From Saccharopolyspora montiporae (lineage in GTDB: Bacteria; Actinomycetota; Actinomycetes; Mycobacteriales; Pseudonocardiaceae): 64,000 nucleotides of DNA. This document shows, piece by piece, positions 8,625 through 16,188 of this stretch. Position 1 is the stretch's first letter, and each line of letters begins with the position of its first letter. Position numbers and translations under genes: made by a program. The notes beneath the pieces were generated by a model. That model was not told where the DNA came from. It saw only the letters and a program-made list of their open reading frames with translations, and did no database searches. The stretch is taken from contig NZ_JADEYC010000002.1 of assembly GCF_015209505.1 (NCBI RefSeq), positions 124,001 to 188,000 on the forward strand. The letters are read 5' to 3'.

Positions 8625-9067
8625 AGCCGGGACTGGCCGCAGAAGGAACAGTTCCTGACTGCGCTGCGCACGACCTACGCACGAGCAGCCCCACGGCCCG
8701 CCTACTACCCCGGCAGCGACGACCGCTGCGAGGCGGCGATCACCGATCATCCGGGCGCCCAGCGCATCGGCGAACGGGTGCTCCTCACCGGGCTTCCCGC
8801 CGACGGCGACGTCGCTCCTCGACCACGCCGTCGAATTCGCCAACGAACGGCTCGCCGGAACCCTGGGCGCCAACATCGTCGTGCTGGACCGCACCGAACG
8901 GACCGTCGTGCACGGGCCGTTCCGGCCCTTCCCTCGCTCCGTGTCACCGGACAACTCACCCTCTCACCACGCCCGCCGCGGTCACCGGTCGCCGGCTCAC
9001 CGCGTTCGCCACCCGCCCGCGCTGGCCGAAACTGCCCGCGATCTTCGCCTCCGCCCTGCGCGGCTGA
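8625..9067 (+). pseudogene. Degraded aldehyde dehydrogenase, C-terminal fragments in shifting frames
   Basis: Three pieces of one aldehyde dehydrogenase C-terminus occur in order but in different frames. Near 8628-8790 one frame reads RDWPQKEQFLTAL then APRPAYYPGSDDRCE. Near 8812-8940 another reads LLDHAVEFANERLAGTLGA and VVHGPFRPFP. Near 8960-9067 a third reads RRLTAFATRPRWPKLPAIF and ends SALRG at TGA 9065-9067. Such enzymes are about 500 residues, so the N-terminal two thirds is missing and internal segments are deleted. It sits directly after the first amine oxidase stop, as expected for an aldehyde-detoxifying partner that has decayed. Confidence 0.8.
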
Positions 9068-9095
9068 CAGGAAGAACCTCTGGAGGAGTTCACAC

Positions 9096-10442
9096 ATGAG
9101 TGCAGATTTCGACGTGATCATCGTCGGCGCGGGCTTCGCAGGACTCAAGGCGGCTCTCGAACTCAGGGCCGCGGGCAAGAACGTGGTCGTGCTCGAAGCA
9201 CGTGACCGGGTGGGTGGCCGGTCCCTGGCAGGCGTCATCCAGAGGCAGCCGATCGACCACGGGGGCCAGTGGATCGGTGCCGACCACGAGCTGTTCCGCG
9301 GCCAGGCGCAGGATTTGGGCATTGAGCTGTACCCCCAGCACACCGAGGGCCTGACGGTCCTGGACGTCGACGGAACGCTGAACTCCGTCGACCCCGATCA
9401 CCCCAAGCTTCCGCTGTTGTCCATGCTCGAACTCGGAATCGGCGAGCGCTTGCTGGCACGCAAACTGAACACGCTCCCGGCAGGCACGCCGTGGGAGGCC
9501 GAGAAGGCCCCGGAGTGGGATGCGGAATCCGTGGGCAACTGGATCGACCACGACGTGCGAACCGGCACGGCCAAGAAGATCGTCCGGCTGATCGCGAACT
9601 CGATCCTGTGCGCCGACCCGCGACAGGTCTCCTACCTCTACTTCCTCGAATGCCTGCGACAAGGCGGCGGCATCGGGAAGATGCTCGGCGTCGAGGGCGG
9701 TTCCCAGCAGGACAAGGTCGCCGGCGGAGCGTGGTCGGTCGTCGAGGCCATGGCGGACGAGCTCGGTGATGCGGTTCGCCTGGCGTCACCCGTCATCACT
9801 GTCGAACAGGACGACGACGGCGTGCGGGTCAGCACACCCGATGCCTCGTACTCGGGCCGGCGTGTGATCGTCACGACGCCTCCTTCTGTCGCCAACCGCA
9901 TCACCTTCACCCCTGCCCTGCCGGTACGGCGGGCCGGACTGCAACAGCGCATGCCGATGGGGTCGGTGATCAAGATGCACGTCGCCTACCCGACTCCCTT
10001 CTGGCGCCACCGCGGTTTGAGCGGCGCGGCCATGAGCACCGACCGTGCACTGGGTCTCGTCTTCGACCAGACGCTCCAGAACGAGAGCGTCGGCGTGCTC
10101 GTCGGCCTCATCGAGGGCGAGCACGCGGTCCAGTACAGCGAACTGAGCGTCGACGAACGTCGCGAAGCCGTCATCGAGGACCTCGTCTACTACTTCGGCG
10201 CGGACGCCGCGTCTCCGATCGAGTACGTCGACTACGACTGGACCCGGGACGAGTGGGCCGAGGGTGGCTACGGCGCCCACATGCCGCCCGGCGTCGTGAC
10301 CGGGTACGGCGACACCATCCGTGAGCCGGTCGGACGGATCCACTGGGCCGGCACCGAGACCGCCACCGAGCACATCGGCTACTTCGAAGGTGCCCTGCAA
10401 TCAGGCGTCCGAGCAGCTCGCGAAGTCCTCGACTCGGTCTGA
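9096..10442 (+). CDS. Flavin-containing monoamine oxidase family protein (second copy)
   Basis: A 448-residue FAD amine oxidase paralogous to the gene at 7262. It has VIIVGAGFAGLKAALEL at residues 7-23, VLEARDRVGGRSL, the HGGQWIGADHE segment and the C-terminal RIHWAGTETATEHIGYFEGA that contacts the flavin. A shared PMGxVIKxxxAYPTPFWR stretch marks the two copies as close relatives. ATG 9096 has GGAGGAG 7 bases upstream. It follows the broken aldehyde dehydrogenase and precedes another truncated reading frame, so it is an intact gene in a decaying operon. Substrate unknown. Confidence 0.88.
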   Translation: MSADFDVIIVGAGFAGLKAALELRAAGKNVVVLEARDRVGGRSLAGVIQRQPIDHGGQWIGADHELFRGQAQDLGIELYPQHTEGLTVLDVDGTLNSVDPDHPKLPLLSMLELGIGERLLARKLNTLPAGTPWEAEKAPEWDAESVGNWIDHDVRTGTAKKIVRLIANSILCADPRQVSYLYFLECLRQGGGIGKMLGVEGGSQQDKVAGGAWSVVEAMADELGDAVRLASPVITVEQDDDGVRVSTPDASYSGRRVIVTTPPSVANRITFTPALPVRRAGLQQRMPMGSVIKMHVAYPTPFWRHRGLSGAAMSTDRALGLVFDQTLQNESVGVLVGLIEGEHAVQYSELSVDERREAVIEDLVYYFGADAASPIEYVDYDWTRDEWAEGGYGAHMPPGVVTGYGDTIREPVGRIHWAGTETATEHIGYFEGALQSGVRAAREVLDSV

Positions 10443-10462
10443 CAGAACACGGAGGCAGGAAC

Positions 10463-10573
10463 GTGAAGTTCACCAACTTCGAAGACGGGTTCCGCTACGA
10501 ACTGGCCAACCGCGAGTTCGCCCGCGTGGCGATGACCCTGTGCGCTACAACAACCAGGCCGAGCAGATCCTGA
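10463..10573 (+). pseudogene. Truncated reading frame after the second amine oxidase
   Basis: GTG 10463 has a perfect GGAGG 7 bases upstream, and the first 22 residues (VKFTNFEDGFRYELANREFA and on) have good codon usage, but the frame stops after 36 codons. In the next frame the sequence continues sensibly as DDPVRYNNQAEQILTVPL, which suggests a frameshift or small deletion in a once longer gene. No family is recognised. About 190 bases beyond it hold nothing else recognisable. Confidence 0.5.
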
Positions 10574-10769
10574 CCGTGCCACTCCCTCGCCGCGCCGGCT
10601 CGTTTCGTGGTTGATGAGCGAGCTTCCCCTTGCTGCGCAAGAGAATCCTCCTCATGCACTGATCCCGACCGGCCAGTTCATCACGGAACCTTGGACAGAA
10701 CCGTTAGATCGACACTCCCCATCGTTGCGTCAGCCTTAGCCGACACACGACACCGCAGATCAACCACCC

Positions 10770-10805
10770 AAAAGGGGAGTCGACCCGAGGGCCGACTCCC
10801 CTTTT
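10770..10805. terminator. Bidirectional intrinsic terminator after nrdJ
   Basis: AAAAGGGGAGTCG at 10770-10782 pairs perfectly with CGACTCCCCTTTT at 10793-10805 around a 10-base loop. T-runs are provided on both strands. It stands 67 bases beyond the nrdJ stop codon and would end leftward transcription of nrdR-nrdJ and rightward transcription from the amine oxidase side. Confidence 0.9.
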
Positions 10806-10871
10806 AAGCTGCACCTACCCTGCCTGTAACAACAAGGCGCAATGTTGCATCTGCTGCAATTCCGCTCCTTA

Positions 10872-13694
10872 TCAGCTGCAGCCCGAAGTGGACCCGCACC
10901 CCTCGCAGAGGTAGCAGGAGCCCGACGGGCGCATCTTCGTACCGCAGGTCATGCACAGCGGGGCGTCCGCGGCCTTGCCCAGCTGCAGCTCCAGCAACTC
11001 GGTCGAGCTGCCCGCCCGGCGGTCGTCGTCCTGCTCCGCGTCGGACTGCGGGTAGTCCACCGTGGAGCGCAACGTGTCGAGATCGACCTCGTCGTTCCCG
11101 GATTCGATCGGCTCGCCGTTGACCTGCACTTCCCGCTCGTTGACGGTGAAGATGCCCAGTTGCGCCCGCTTCTCGTACGGCAGGTAGTCGAGCGCCAGCC
11201 TGCGGAACAGGTAGTCGAGCACACTGCTGGCCATCCGGATGTCCGGATCATCGGTCATGCCCGCCGGCTCGAAGCGCAGGTTCTGGAACTTCGAGACGTA
11301 GAACTCCAGCGGGATCCCGTACTGCAGACCAACGGAGATGGACATGGAGAAGGCGTCCATGACCCCGGCCAGCGTCGACCCCTGCTTACCGAGCTTCACG
11401 AAGATCTCGCCGAGGCCGGCATCGGGGTACGAACCGGCGTGCAGATAACCTTCCGCACCTCCGACAGTGAACGAGACCGTCTGGCTCGGCCGCTTCTTCG
11501 GGAGCCGCTTGCGCACCGGGCGGTACTCGATCTGCTTCTCGACCGCCTTGTCAGACTCGCCGGACTCACCCGAGCCCACCGACAGGGGCTGGCCGACCTT
11601 GCAGTTGTCCCGGTAGATCGCCAGCGCCTTGAGGCCGAGCTTCCAGCCCTCGAAGTAGAGCTGCTCGACGTCCTCGATGGTCGCGTGCTCCGGCATGTTC
11701 ACCGTCTTGGAGATCGCACCGGAGATGAACGGCTGGACCGCGGCCATCATCCGCACGTGCCCCATCGCGGCGATCGAGCGCTCACCCATCGCGCAGTCGA
11801 AGACCTCGTAGTGCTCGGGGCGCAGACCCGGCGCGTCGATGACGTGCCCGTGCTCCCCGATGTACTCGACGATCGCCTCGATCTGCTCGTCCTGGTAGCC
11901 CAGCGACCGCAACGCGCGGGAGACCGTCTGGTTCACGATCTGCATGGACCCGCCGCCGACCAGCTTCTTGAACTTGACCAGCGCCAGGTCAGGCTCGACA
12001 CCCGTGGTGTCGCAGTCCATCATCAGCCCGATCGTGCCGGTCGGCGCCAGCACGGAGGCCTGGGCGTTGCGCCAGCCGTTGCGAGCACCGATCTCCAGGC
12101 CCTCCTGCCACACCTTGGTCGCCAGGCGGTGCACGGCGACGTCGTTGTGGTGGTAGGTGCGCACCAGGTCGTTGGCCGCCGCGTGCTTGCGCATGACCCG
12201 CTGGTGGGCCTCGGCGTTGCGCGAGTAGCCGTCGTAGGGCCCGACCACCGCGGCCAGCTCGGCCGAACGCTTGTAGGCGGTCCCGGTCATCAGCGAGGTG
12301 ACCGCGCCCGCCAGCGCCCGACCTCCGTCCGAGTCGTAGGCGTGCCCGGTGGCCATGAGCAGCGCGCCCAGGTTCGCGTACCCGATCCCGAGCTGGCGGA
12401 ACTTGCGCGTGGTGTCCCCGATCGCCTCGGTCGGGAAGTCCGCGAAGCAGATCGAGATGTCCATCGCGGTGATGATGAACTCGACGGCCTTCTCGAACAG
12501 CTGCGCGTCGAAGGTCAGGTCGTCGCGCAGGAACTTCATCAGGTTCAACGAGGCGAGGTTGCAGCTGGAGTTGTCCAGGTGCATGTACTCCGAGCACGGG
12601 TTGGATGCGGTGATCCGGCCGGTCTCCGGCGCGGTGTGCCAGTCGTTGATCGTGTCGTCGTACTGGATACCGGGATCGGCGCACTCCCAGGCGGCCTTGG
12701 CCATCTTGTGGAACACGCCCGTGGCCGGGACCGTGTCCACGACCTCGCCGGAGGTCCGGGAGCGCAGGCCGAACTGCCCCTTGCCCTCCACCGCGCGCAT
12801 GAACTCGTCGGAAACCCGGACCGAGTTGTTCGCGTTCTGGTACTGCACCGAGGAGGAGTCGAGTCCGCCGAGGTCCATGTCGAACCCGGCGTCGCGCAGC
12901 GCGCGGATCTTGTGCTCCTCGCGGGACTTCGTCTCGACGAACTCCTCGATGTCGGGGTGGTCCACGTCGAGCACGACCATCTTGGCCGCACGCCGCGTCG
13001 CCCCGCCCGACTTGATGGTGCCCGCCGAAGCGTCGGCGCCGCGCATGAACGACACCGGGCCGGAAGCGGTGCCACCGGAGGACAGCAACTCCCGGGACGA
13101 CCGGATCCGCGACAGGTTCAAGCCGGCACCCGACCCGCCCTTGAAGATCAGGCCCTCTTCCTTGTACCAGTCCAGGATGGACTCCATCGTGTCGTCGACC
13201 GACAAGATGAAGCAGGCCGAAACCTGCTGCTTGGAACTAGTTCCGACGTTGAACCACACCGGCGAGTTGAAGCTGAACACCTGGTGCAGCAGCATCCAGG
13301 TCAACTCGTGTTCGAAGATCTCCGCGTCGTTCTCGGTGGCGAAGTACCCGTGTTCGAGCCCGGACAGCGCGTAGGTCTTCACGACCCGGTCGATGAGCTC
13401 GCGCAGGCTGCTCTCCCGCTCCTGGCTGCCGACCGCACCGCGAAAGTACTTGCTGGTGACGATGTTGACCGCGTTCAGCGACCAGAAGTCGGGGAACTCG
13501 ACTCCACGTTGCTCGAAGTTGACCGTGCCGTCCCGCCAGTTGGTCATCACCACATCGCGGTGCTCCCAGTTCACCTCGTCATAGGGGTGCACCCCCTGGG
13601 TGGTGAAGACTCGCTGCACCCGGATGCCCTCGGCGCGAGCACCGGCCTCCGGCTCCCCCGCTGCGCCGGCCGGGCTGCCGACGGTCTCTGTCAT
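10872..13694 (-). CDS. nrdJ: Vitamin B12-dependent (class II) ribonucleoside-diphosphate reductase
   Basis: A 940-residue adenosylcobalamin-dependent ribonucleotide reductase that makes deoxyribonucleotides without an oxygen-activating small subunit. The N-terminal half holds SFNSPVWFN and SACFILSVDD, with the catalytic-barrel Cys; the finger-loop region includes NPCSEYMHLDNSSCNLASLN. The C-terminus is the Cys-rich zinc-binding tail CMTCGTKMRPSGSCYLCEGC, which is believed to relay reducing equivalents. ATG 13694 is chosen because GGAAGAGGG lies upstream; the frame is open to 13772. Length is normal for actinobacterial NrdJ, so no intein is present. nrdR lies directly upstream on the same strand. 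Confidence 0.97.
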   Translation of the reverse strand: MTETVGSPAGAAGEPEAGARAEGIRVQRVFTTQGVHPYDEVNWEHRDVVMTNWRDGTVNFEQRGVEFPDFWSLNAVNIVTSKYFRGAVGSQERESSLRELIDRVVKTYALSGLEHGYFATENDAEIFEHELTWMLLHQVFSFNSPVWFNVGTSSKQQVSACFILSVDDTMESILDWYKEEGLIFKGGSGAGLNLSRIRSSRELLSSGGTASGPVSFMRGADASAGTIKSGGATRRAAKMVVLDVDHPDIEEFVETKSREEHKIRALRDAGFDMDLGGLDSSSVQYQNANNSVRVSDEFMRAVEGKGQFGLRSRTSGEVVDTVPATGVFHKMAKAAWECADPGIQYDDTINDWHTAPETGRITASNPCSEYMHLDNSSCNLASLNLMKFLRDDLTFDAQLFEKAVEFIITAMDISICFADFPTEAIGDTTRKFRQLGIGYANLGALLMATGHAYDSDGGRALAGAVTSLMTGTAYKRSAELAAVVGPYDGYSRNAEAHQRVMRKHAAANDLVRTYHHNDVAVHRLATKVWQEGLEIGARNGWRNAQASVLAPTGTIGLMMDCDTTGVEPDLALVKFKKLVGGGSMQIVNQTVSRALRSLGYQDEQIEAIVEYIGEHGHVIDAPGLRPEHYEVFDCAMGERSIAAMGHVRMMAAVQPFISGAISKTVNMPEHATIEDVEQLYFEGWKLGLKALAIYRDNCKVGQPLSVGSGESGESDKAVEKQIEYRPVRKRLPKKRPSQTVSFTVGGAEGYLHAGSYPDAGLGEIFVKLGKQGSTLAGVMDAFSMSISVGLQYGIPLEFYVSKFQNLRFEPAGMTDDPDIRMASSVLDYLFRRLALDYLPYEKRAQLGIFTVNEREVQVNGEPIESGNDEVDLDTLRSTVDYPQSDAEQDDDRRAGSSTELLELQLGKAADAPLCMTCGTKMRPSGSCYLCEGCGSTSGCS

Positions 13695-13853
13695 GACCTG
13701 ACCCTCTTCCTTGTCGTCCACTCGTAGTGCACTACCCCGTCCGGGCTCCCCGTCCGGTTCGGTCCTACTCACCGCCGCGGGCGCGGCACCTGCTCCCGCC
13801 CCGTCGCACTCACGCTGCGGGATCCCGCCTCGCGGCTACCCCGTTTCCTGCTG

Positions 13854-14333
13854 CTACTCCCCCGCACCGGCCGCGTCGCCGCTGCGCGCGGCCCGCAGGT
13901 CCGCGATGCCCTTCTCGAAGTCCTCGACCGAAGAGAACGCCTGGTAGACACTCGCGAATCGTAGATAGGCGACCTCGTCGAGCTCGCGCAGCGGGCCCAG
14001 GATCGCCAAACCGACCTCGTGGCTGGGTAGTTCGGCGGTCCCCGTGGAGCGCACGGCCTCCTCGACCTGGTGCGCCAGCTGCTGCAGGTCGTCGTCCTCG
14101 ACCGGACGCCCCTGGCAGGCGCGCCGGACCCCGCGCACCACCTTCTCCCGGCTGAACGGCTCGGTGACGCCGGAGCGCTTGACCACCGACAGCACCAACT
14201 CCTCGATGGTCGTGAACCGCCGACCGCATCCCGAACACGAGCGCCTGCGCCGGATGGCTTGGCCCTCCTCGACTTCGCGGGAATCGACCACCCGCGAGTC
14301 CTCTCCGCGGCAGAACGGGCAACGCACCGACAC
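13854..14333 (-). CDS. nrdR: Transcriptional repressor NrdR
   Basis: A 159-residue zinc-ribbon and ATP-cone repressor of ribonucleotide reductase genes. The zinc ribbon uses [15 protein letters not shown] and [12 protein letters not shown] (two C-x2-C pairs, residues 5-45), followed by the ATP-cone with [16 protein letters not shown]. It senses ATP/dATP and represses nrd genes. The frame begins at GTG 14333 with GAGAGGGGG just upstream; a second GTG at 14327 (VRCPFC) is an equally plausible start. It is the first gene of the nrdR-nrdJ operon; a NrdR-box-like sequence lies about 110 bases upstream. Confidence 0.96.
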   Translation of the reverse strand: MSVRCPFCRGEDSRVVDSREVEEGQAIRRRRSCSGCGRRFTTIEELVLSVVKRSGVTEPFSREKVVRGVRRACQGRPVEDDDLQQLAHQVEEAVRSTGTAELPSHEVGLAILGPLRELDEVAYLRFASVYQAFSSVEDFEKGIADLRAARSGDAAGAGE

Positions 14334-14655
14334 TCACCCCCTCTCCGAACCCCGAGCCCCACCAGCTGCGCCCATGCACGCTCCGGAACCACGTCGTGCC
14401 GGAACAGGCCCAACGTGTGGAGTAAATACATGAACGTAACTACTAGATGTTGTGGTCGACTCTAATCTTCGACCTAGGCCGACGCAAACTCGACACCCCG
14501 ACGCTCGACCTGCCGAAACCCCGGACGAGTGGCGTCCAGGGCGAGCGAAACGGGCGGTGCGATGTGCCCGCAGTCCGGACCGCGCCCCCTCCGACGCGGA
14601 GCGGCACCCAGGCGCGACCCGGGCGGTCGGCAACGGCGAGCACCCGAACCGGGAC
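14334..14655. other. Intergenic region with the nrdRJ control site; otherwise empty
   Basis: About 320 bases between nrdR and the convergently placed end of the small membrane protein gene. The part near 14401-14470 is less GC-rich and holds the NrdR-box-like sequence. No gene or RNA is supported in the remainder. Confidence 0.5.
14440..14455. promoter_or_regulatory. NrdR box upstream of nrdR-nrdJ
   Basis: CTACTAGATGTTGTGG matches the NrdR-box consensus acaCwAtATaTwGtgt in all but two of its central positions (C-T-A-x-A-T-x-T-T-G-T-G). NrdR boxes normally come in pairs about three helical turns apart; a convincing second copy was not found at that distance. Confidence 0.6.
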
Positions 14656-15009
14656 TCACCGGGGTAGCGGATCCACAGGCGCGGACAGGTCCTGTCGAGT
14701 CTCCCCGGAAAGCACCTCACCCCCGCCGCCCCCTCCCGCGGACGGAGCCTGCGCCCCGAACAGGCCGAGCAGCAGGACGACGACGAACGCCGTCAGCCCC
14801 GCGGCCAGCAGCCACAGCCACTCGTCATCCCGCCGCGCCGACCCGCGCCCGGCGGCAGCGGGCCCGTCTTCCCGGCGCGGAGCAGTACAGCCTTCCGCGA
14901 GGAGCCGGGCGCGCACGTCGCCCGCAGCAGCCGAGCGCGCCCGCGGGCGGGTCCGGTGGCCACCCTCCGCGATTCGCTCCTCGCGCTCGACTTCGATCAG
15001 CATGGCCAT
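14656..15009 (-). CDS. SOS-divergent single-pass membrane protein (positional counterpart of Rv2719c)
   Basis: A 117-residue protein with a basic, Arg-rich N-terminal half, one membrane helix at about residues 68-90 (WLWLLAAGLTAFVVVLLLGL) and a short extracellular tail rich in Gly. It is divergent from lexA. In this position actinobacteria usually encode a LysM-containing, SOS-induced cell-wall protein that halts division (Rv2719c in M. tuberculosis). The topology agrees, but after a LysM-like start (VLSGETRQDLSAP) the frame stops, so a complete LysM repeat is not visible. ATG 15009 is chosen for the GGGAG 6 bases upstream; a start at 15108 would run through a LexA box. Confidence 0.65.
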   Translation of the reverse strand: MAMLIEVEREERIAEGGHRTRPRARSAAAGDVRARLLAEGCTAPRREDGPAAAGRGSARRDDEWLWLLAAGLTAFVVVLLLGLFGAQAPSAGGGGGGEVLSGETRQDLSAPVDPLPR

Positions 15010-15065
15010 GAGCACTCCCGCAGCAGACATCCGACCGGCCGCGGCCGGTCGACGCGAACCGACGA

Positions 15066-15081
15066 TCGAAAAGATGTTCGA
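15066..15081. promoter_or_regulatory. LexA-binding site (SOS box) 1 in the lexA divergent region
   Basis: TCGAAAAGATGTTCGA differs at one position from the actinobacterial SOS palindrome TCGAAC-N4-GTTCGA. It is 57 bases upstream of the divergent membrane protein gene and 164 bases upstream of lexA. Confidence 0.8.
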
Positions 15082-15147
15082 TCGAACCTGCGTGCGATTG
15101 TGTACCAAGAGTGCACCCCTTGGCGATACCCCGGGGCAAAAATTAAC

Positions 15148-15163
15148 TCGAACAGGTGTTTGA
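15148..15163. promoter_or_regulatory. LexA-binding site (SOS box) 2 upstream of lexA
   Basis: TCGAACAGGTGTTTGA matches the SOS palindrome TCGAAC-N4-GTTCGA with one mismatch and lies 82 bases before the lexA start, where it would support autorepression. Confidence 0.8.
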
Positions 15164-15244
15164 TCTCGGTCTTTGTCCCGTCTACTGTGGAAAGCGGGCC
15201 GACAAGCGCCCGCGAACCACGGCTCGAACGGACAGGAGGCAGCG

Positions 15245-15967
15245 GTGGCGACTCATGCGACCGGCTCGATCGAGGGCCAGCTTCACGACGTCAGCAGTTC
15301 TGCAGCCGATGTGCATTCGCTGCCCGAGCAGACCGGCGGGACCGAGCAGCTCAGCGAACGGCAACTCCGGGTGCTCGGTGCGATCCGGGAGTGGATGCGC
15401 GAGCACGGGTATCCGCCGAGCGTTCGGGAGATCGGAGACGCGGTGGGGCTCACCTCCACGTCCTCCGTCGCGTACCAGCTCCGGGTGCTGGAGCGGAAGG
15501 GATACCTGCGCCGGGACCCGCACCGGCCGCGCACGGTCGGCGTGCTCGTCGACGGGGCCGATCAGGACGGGCCCGATGTCCCCGGGCAGCAGCGCCCGGC
15601 CTACGTACCGCTGGTCGGCCGGATCGCCGCGGGCGGCCCGATCCTGGCGGAGGAGGCGATCGAGGACGTCTTCCCGCTGCCCAAGGAGATCGTCGGCGAC
15701 GGGACGCTCTTCCTACTGCGCGTGGTCGGAGATTCGATGACCGATCTCGCCATCACCGATGGTGACTGGGTAGCCGTCCGCCAACAGCCTGACGCCGAGA
15801 ACGGTGACGTGGTGGCCGCCATGATCGACGGTGAAGCCACCGTCAAGACGTTCAAGCGCACCGACGAGCACCTTTGGCTCATGCCGCACAACAGCGCTTA
15901 CGAACCCATCCTGGGGGACAACGCCGAGGTCCTCGGCAAGGTCGTCGCCGTGCTGCGGCGCCTCTGA
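15245..15967 (+). CDS. lexA: SOS response repressor LexA
   Basis: A 240-residue repressor and self-cleaving protease. The N-terminal winged helix includes [16 protein letters not shown] and the recognition helix region [18 protein letters not shown]; the Ala-Gly cleavage site is in GRIAAGGPI, and the catalytic Ser and Lys are in VVGDSMTD and EATVKTFKR. RecA filaments on single-stranded DNA stimulate cleavage, releasing the regulon, of which recA, the divergent membrane protein gene and the HEPN operon are candidate members in this window. GTG 15245 has AGGAGG 5 bases upstream. The roughly 35-residue tail before the helix-turn-helix is usual for this order. Confidence 0.97.
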   Translation: MATHATGSIEGQLHDVSSSAADVHSLPEQTGGTEQLSERQLRVLGAIREWMREHGYPPSVREIGDAVGLTSTSSVAYQLRVLERKGYLRRDPHRPRTVGVLVDGADQDGPDVPGQQRPAYVPLVGRIAAGGPILAEEAIEDVFPLPKEIVGDGTLFLLRVVGDSMTDLAITDGDWVAVRQQPDAENGDVVAAMIDGEATVKTFKRTDEHLWLMPHNSAYEPILGDNAEVLGKVVAVLRRL

Positions 15968-16008
15968 CCCGGACCCCGTCTGATCCGGACCTATCGACGG
16001 GGACGACA

Positions 16009-16035
16009 CCAGGTGCACCCGCGCAGTGCACCTGG
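16009..16035. terminator. Hairpin between convergent lexA and hflX
   Basis: CCAGGTGCAC at 16009-16018 pairs perfectly with GTGCACCTGG at 16026-16035 around a 7-base loop, 42 bases after the lexA stop. No T-tract is present. The rest of the 220-base gap is GC-rich and without a gene. Confidence 0.65.
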
Positions 16036-16188
16036 CTCGGTCCAGCGCGCCACGTAGAAGCCCAGGGCGATCCAAGGCCCCCGGGCCCGGCCACAAGCCG
16101 CCCTACCCGAAGACCGCCGGTCCTGAAAACCGCCGGAAAGGCCGGGCCGGACCGGGGCCTGTTCCGGGAAGGCCGCCGCGTCCCGAGG

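Noticed and set aside
9064..9400. Fusion of the aldehyde dehydrogenase fragment and second amine oxidase in one long frame from 8610
   Set aside because: The frame is open by chance through the pseudogene; the oxidase has its own strong GGAGGAG and ATG at 9096.
10872..13694. Intein in NrdJ (also considered in RecA at 34207-35250)
   Set aside because: Both proteins have normal family length and no splicing-block motifs.
10842..13727. A 961-codon open frame antisense to nrdJ
   Set aside because: It mirrors the nrdJ codon structure, has no family match and no start signals; nrdJ is unmistakable.
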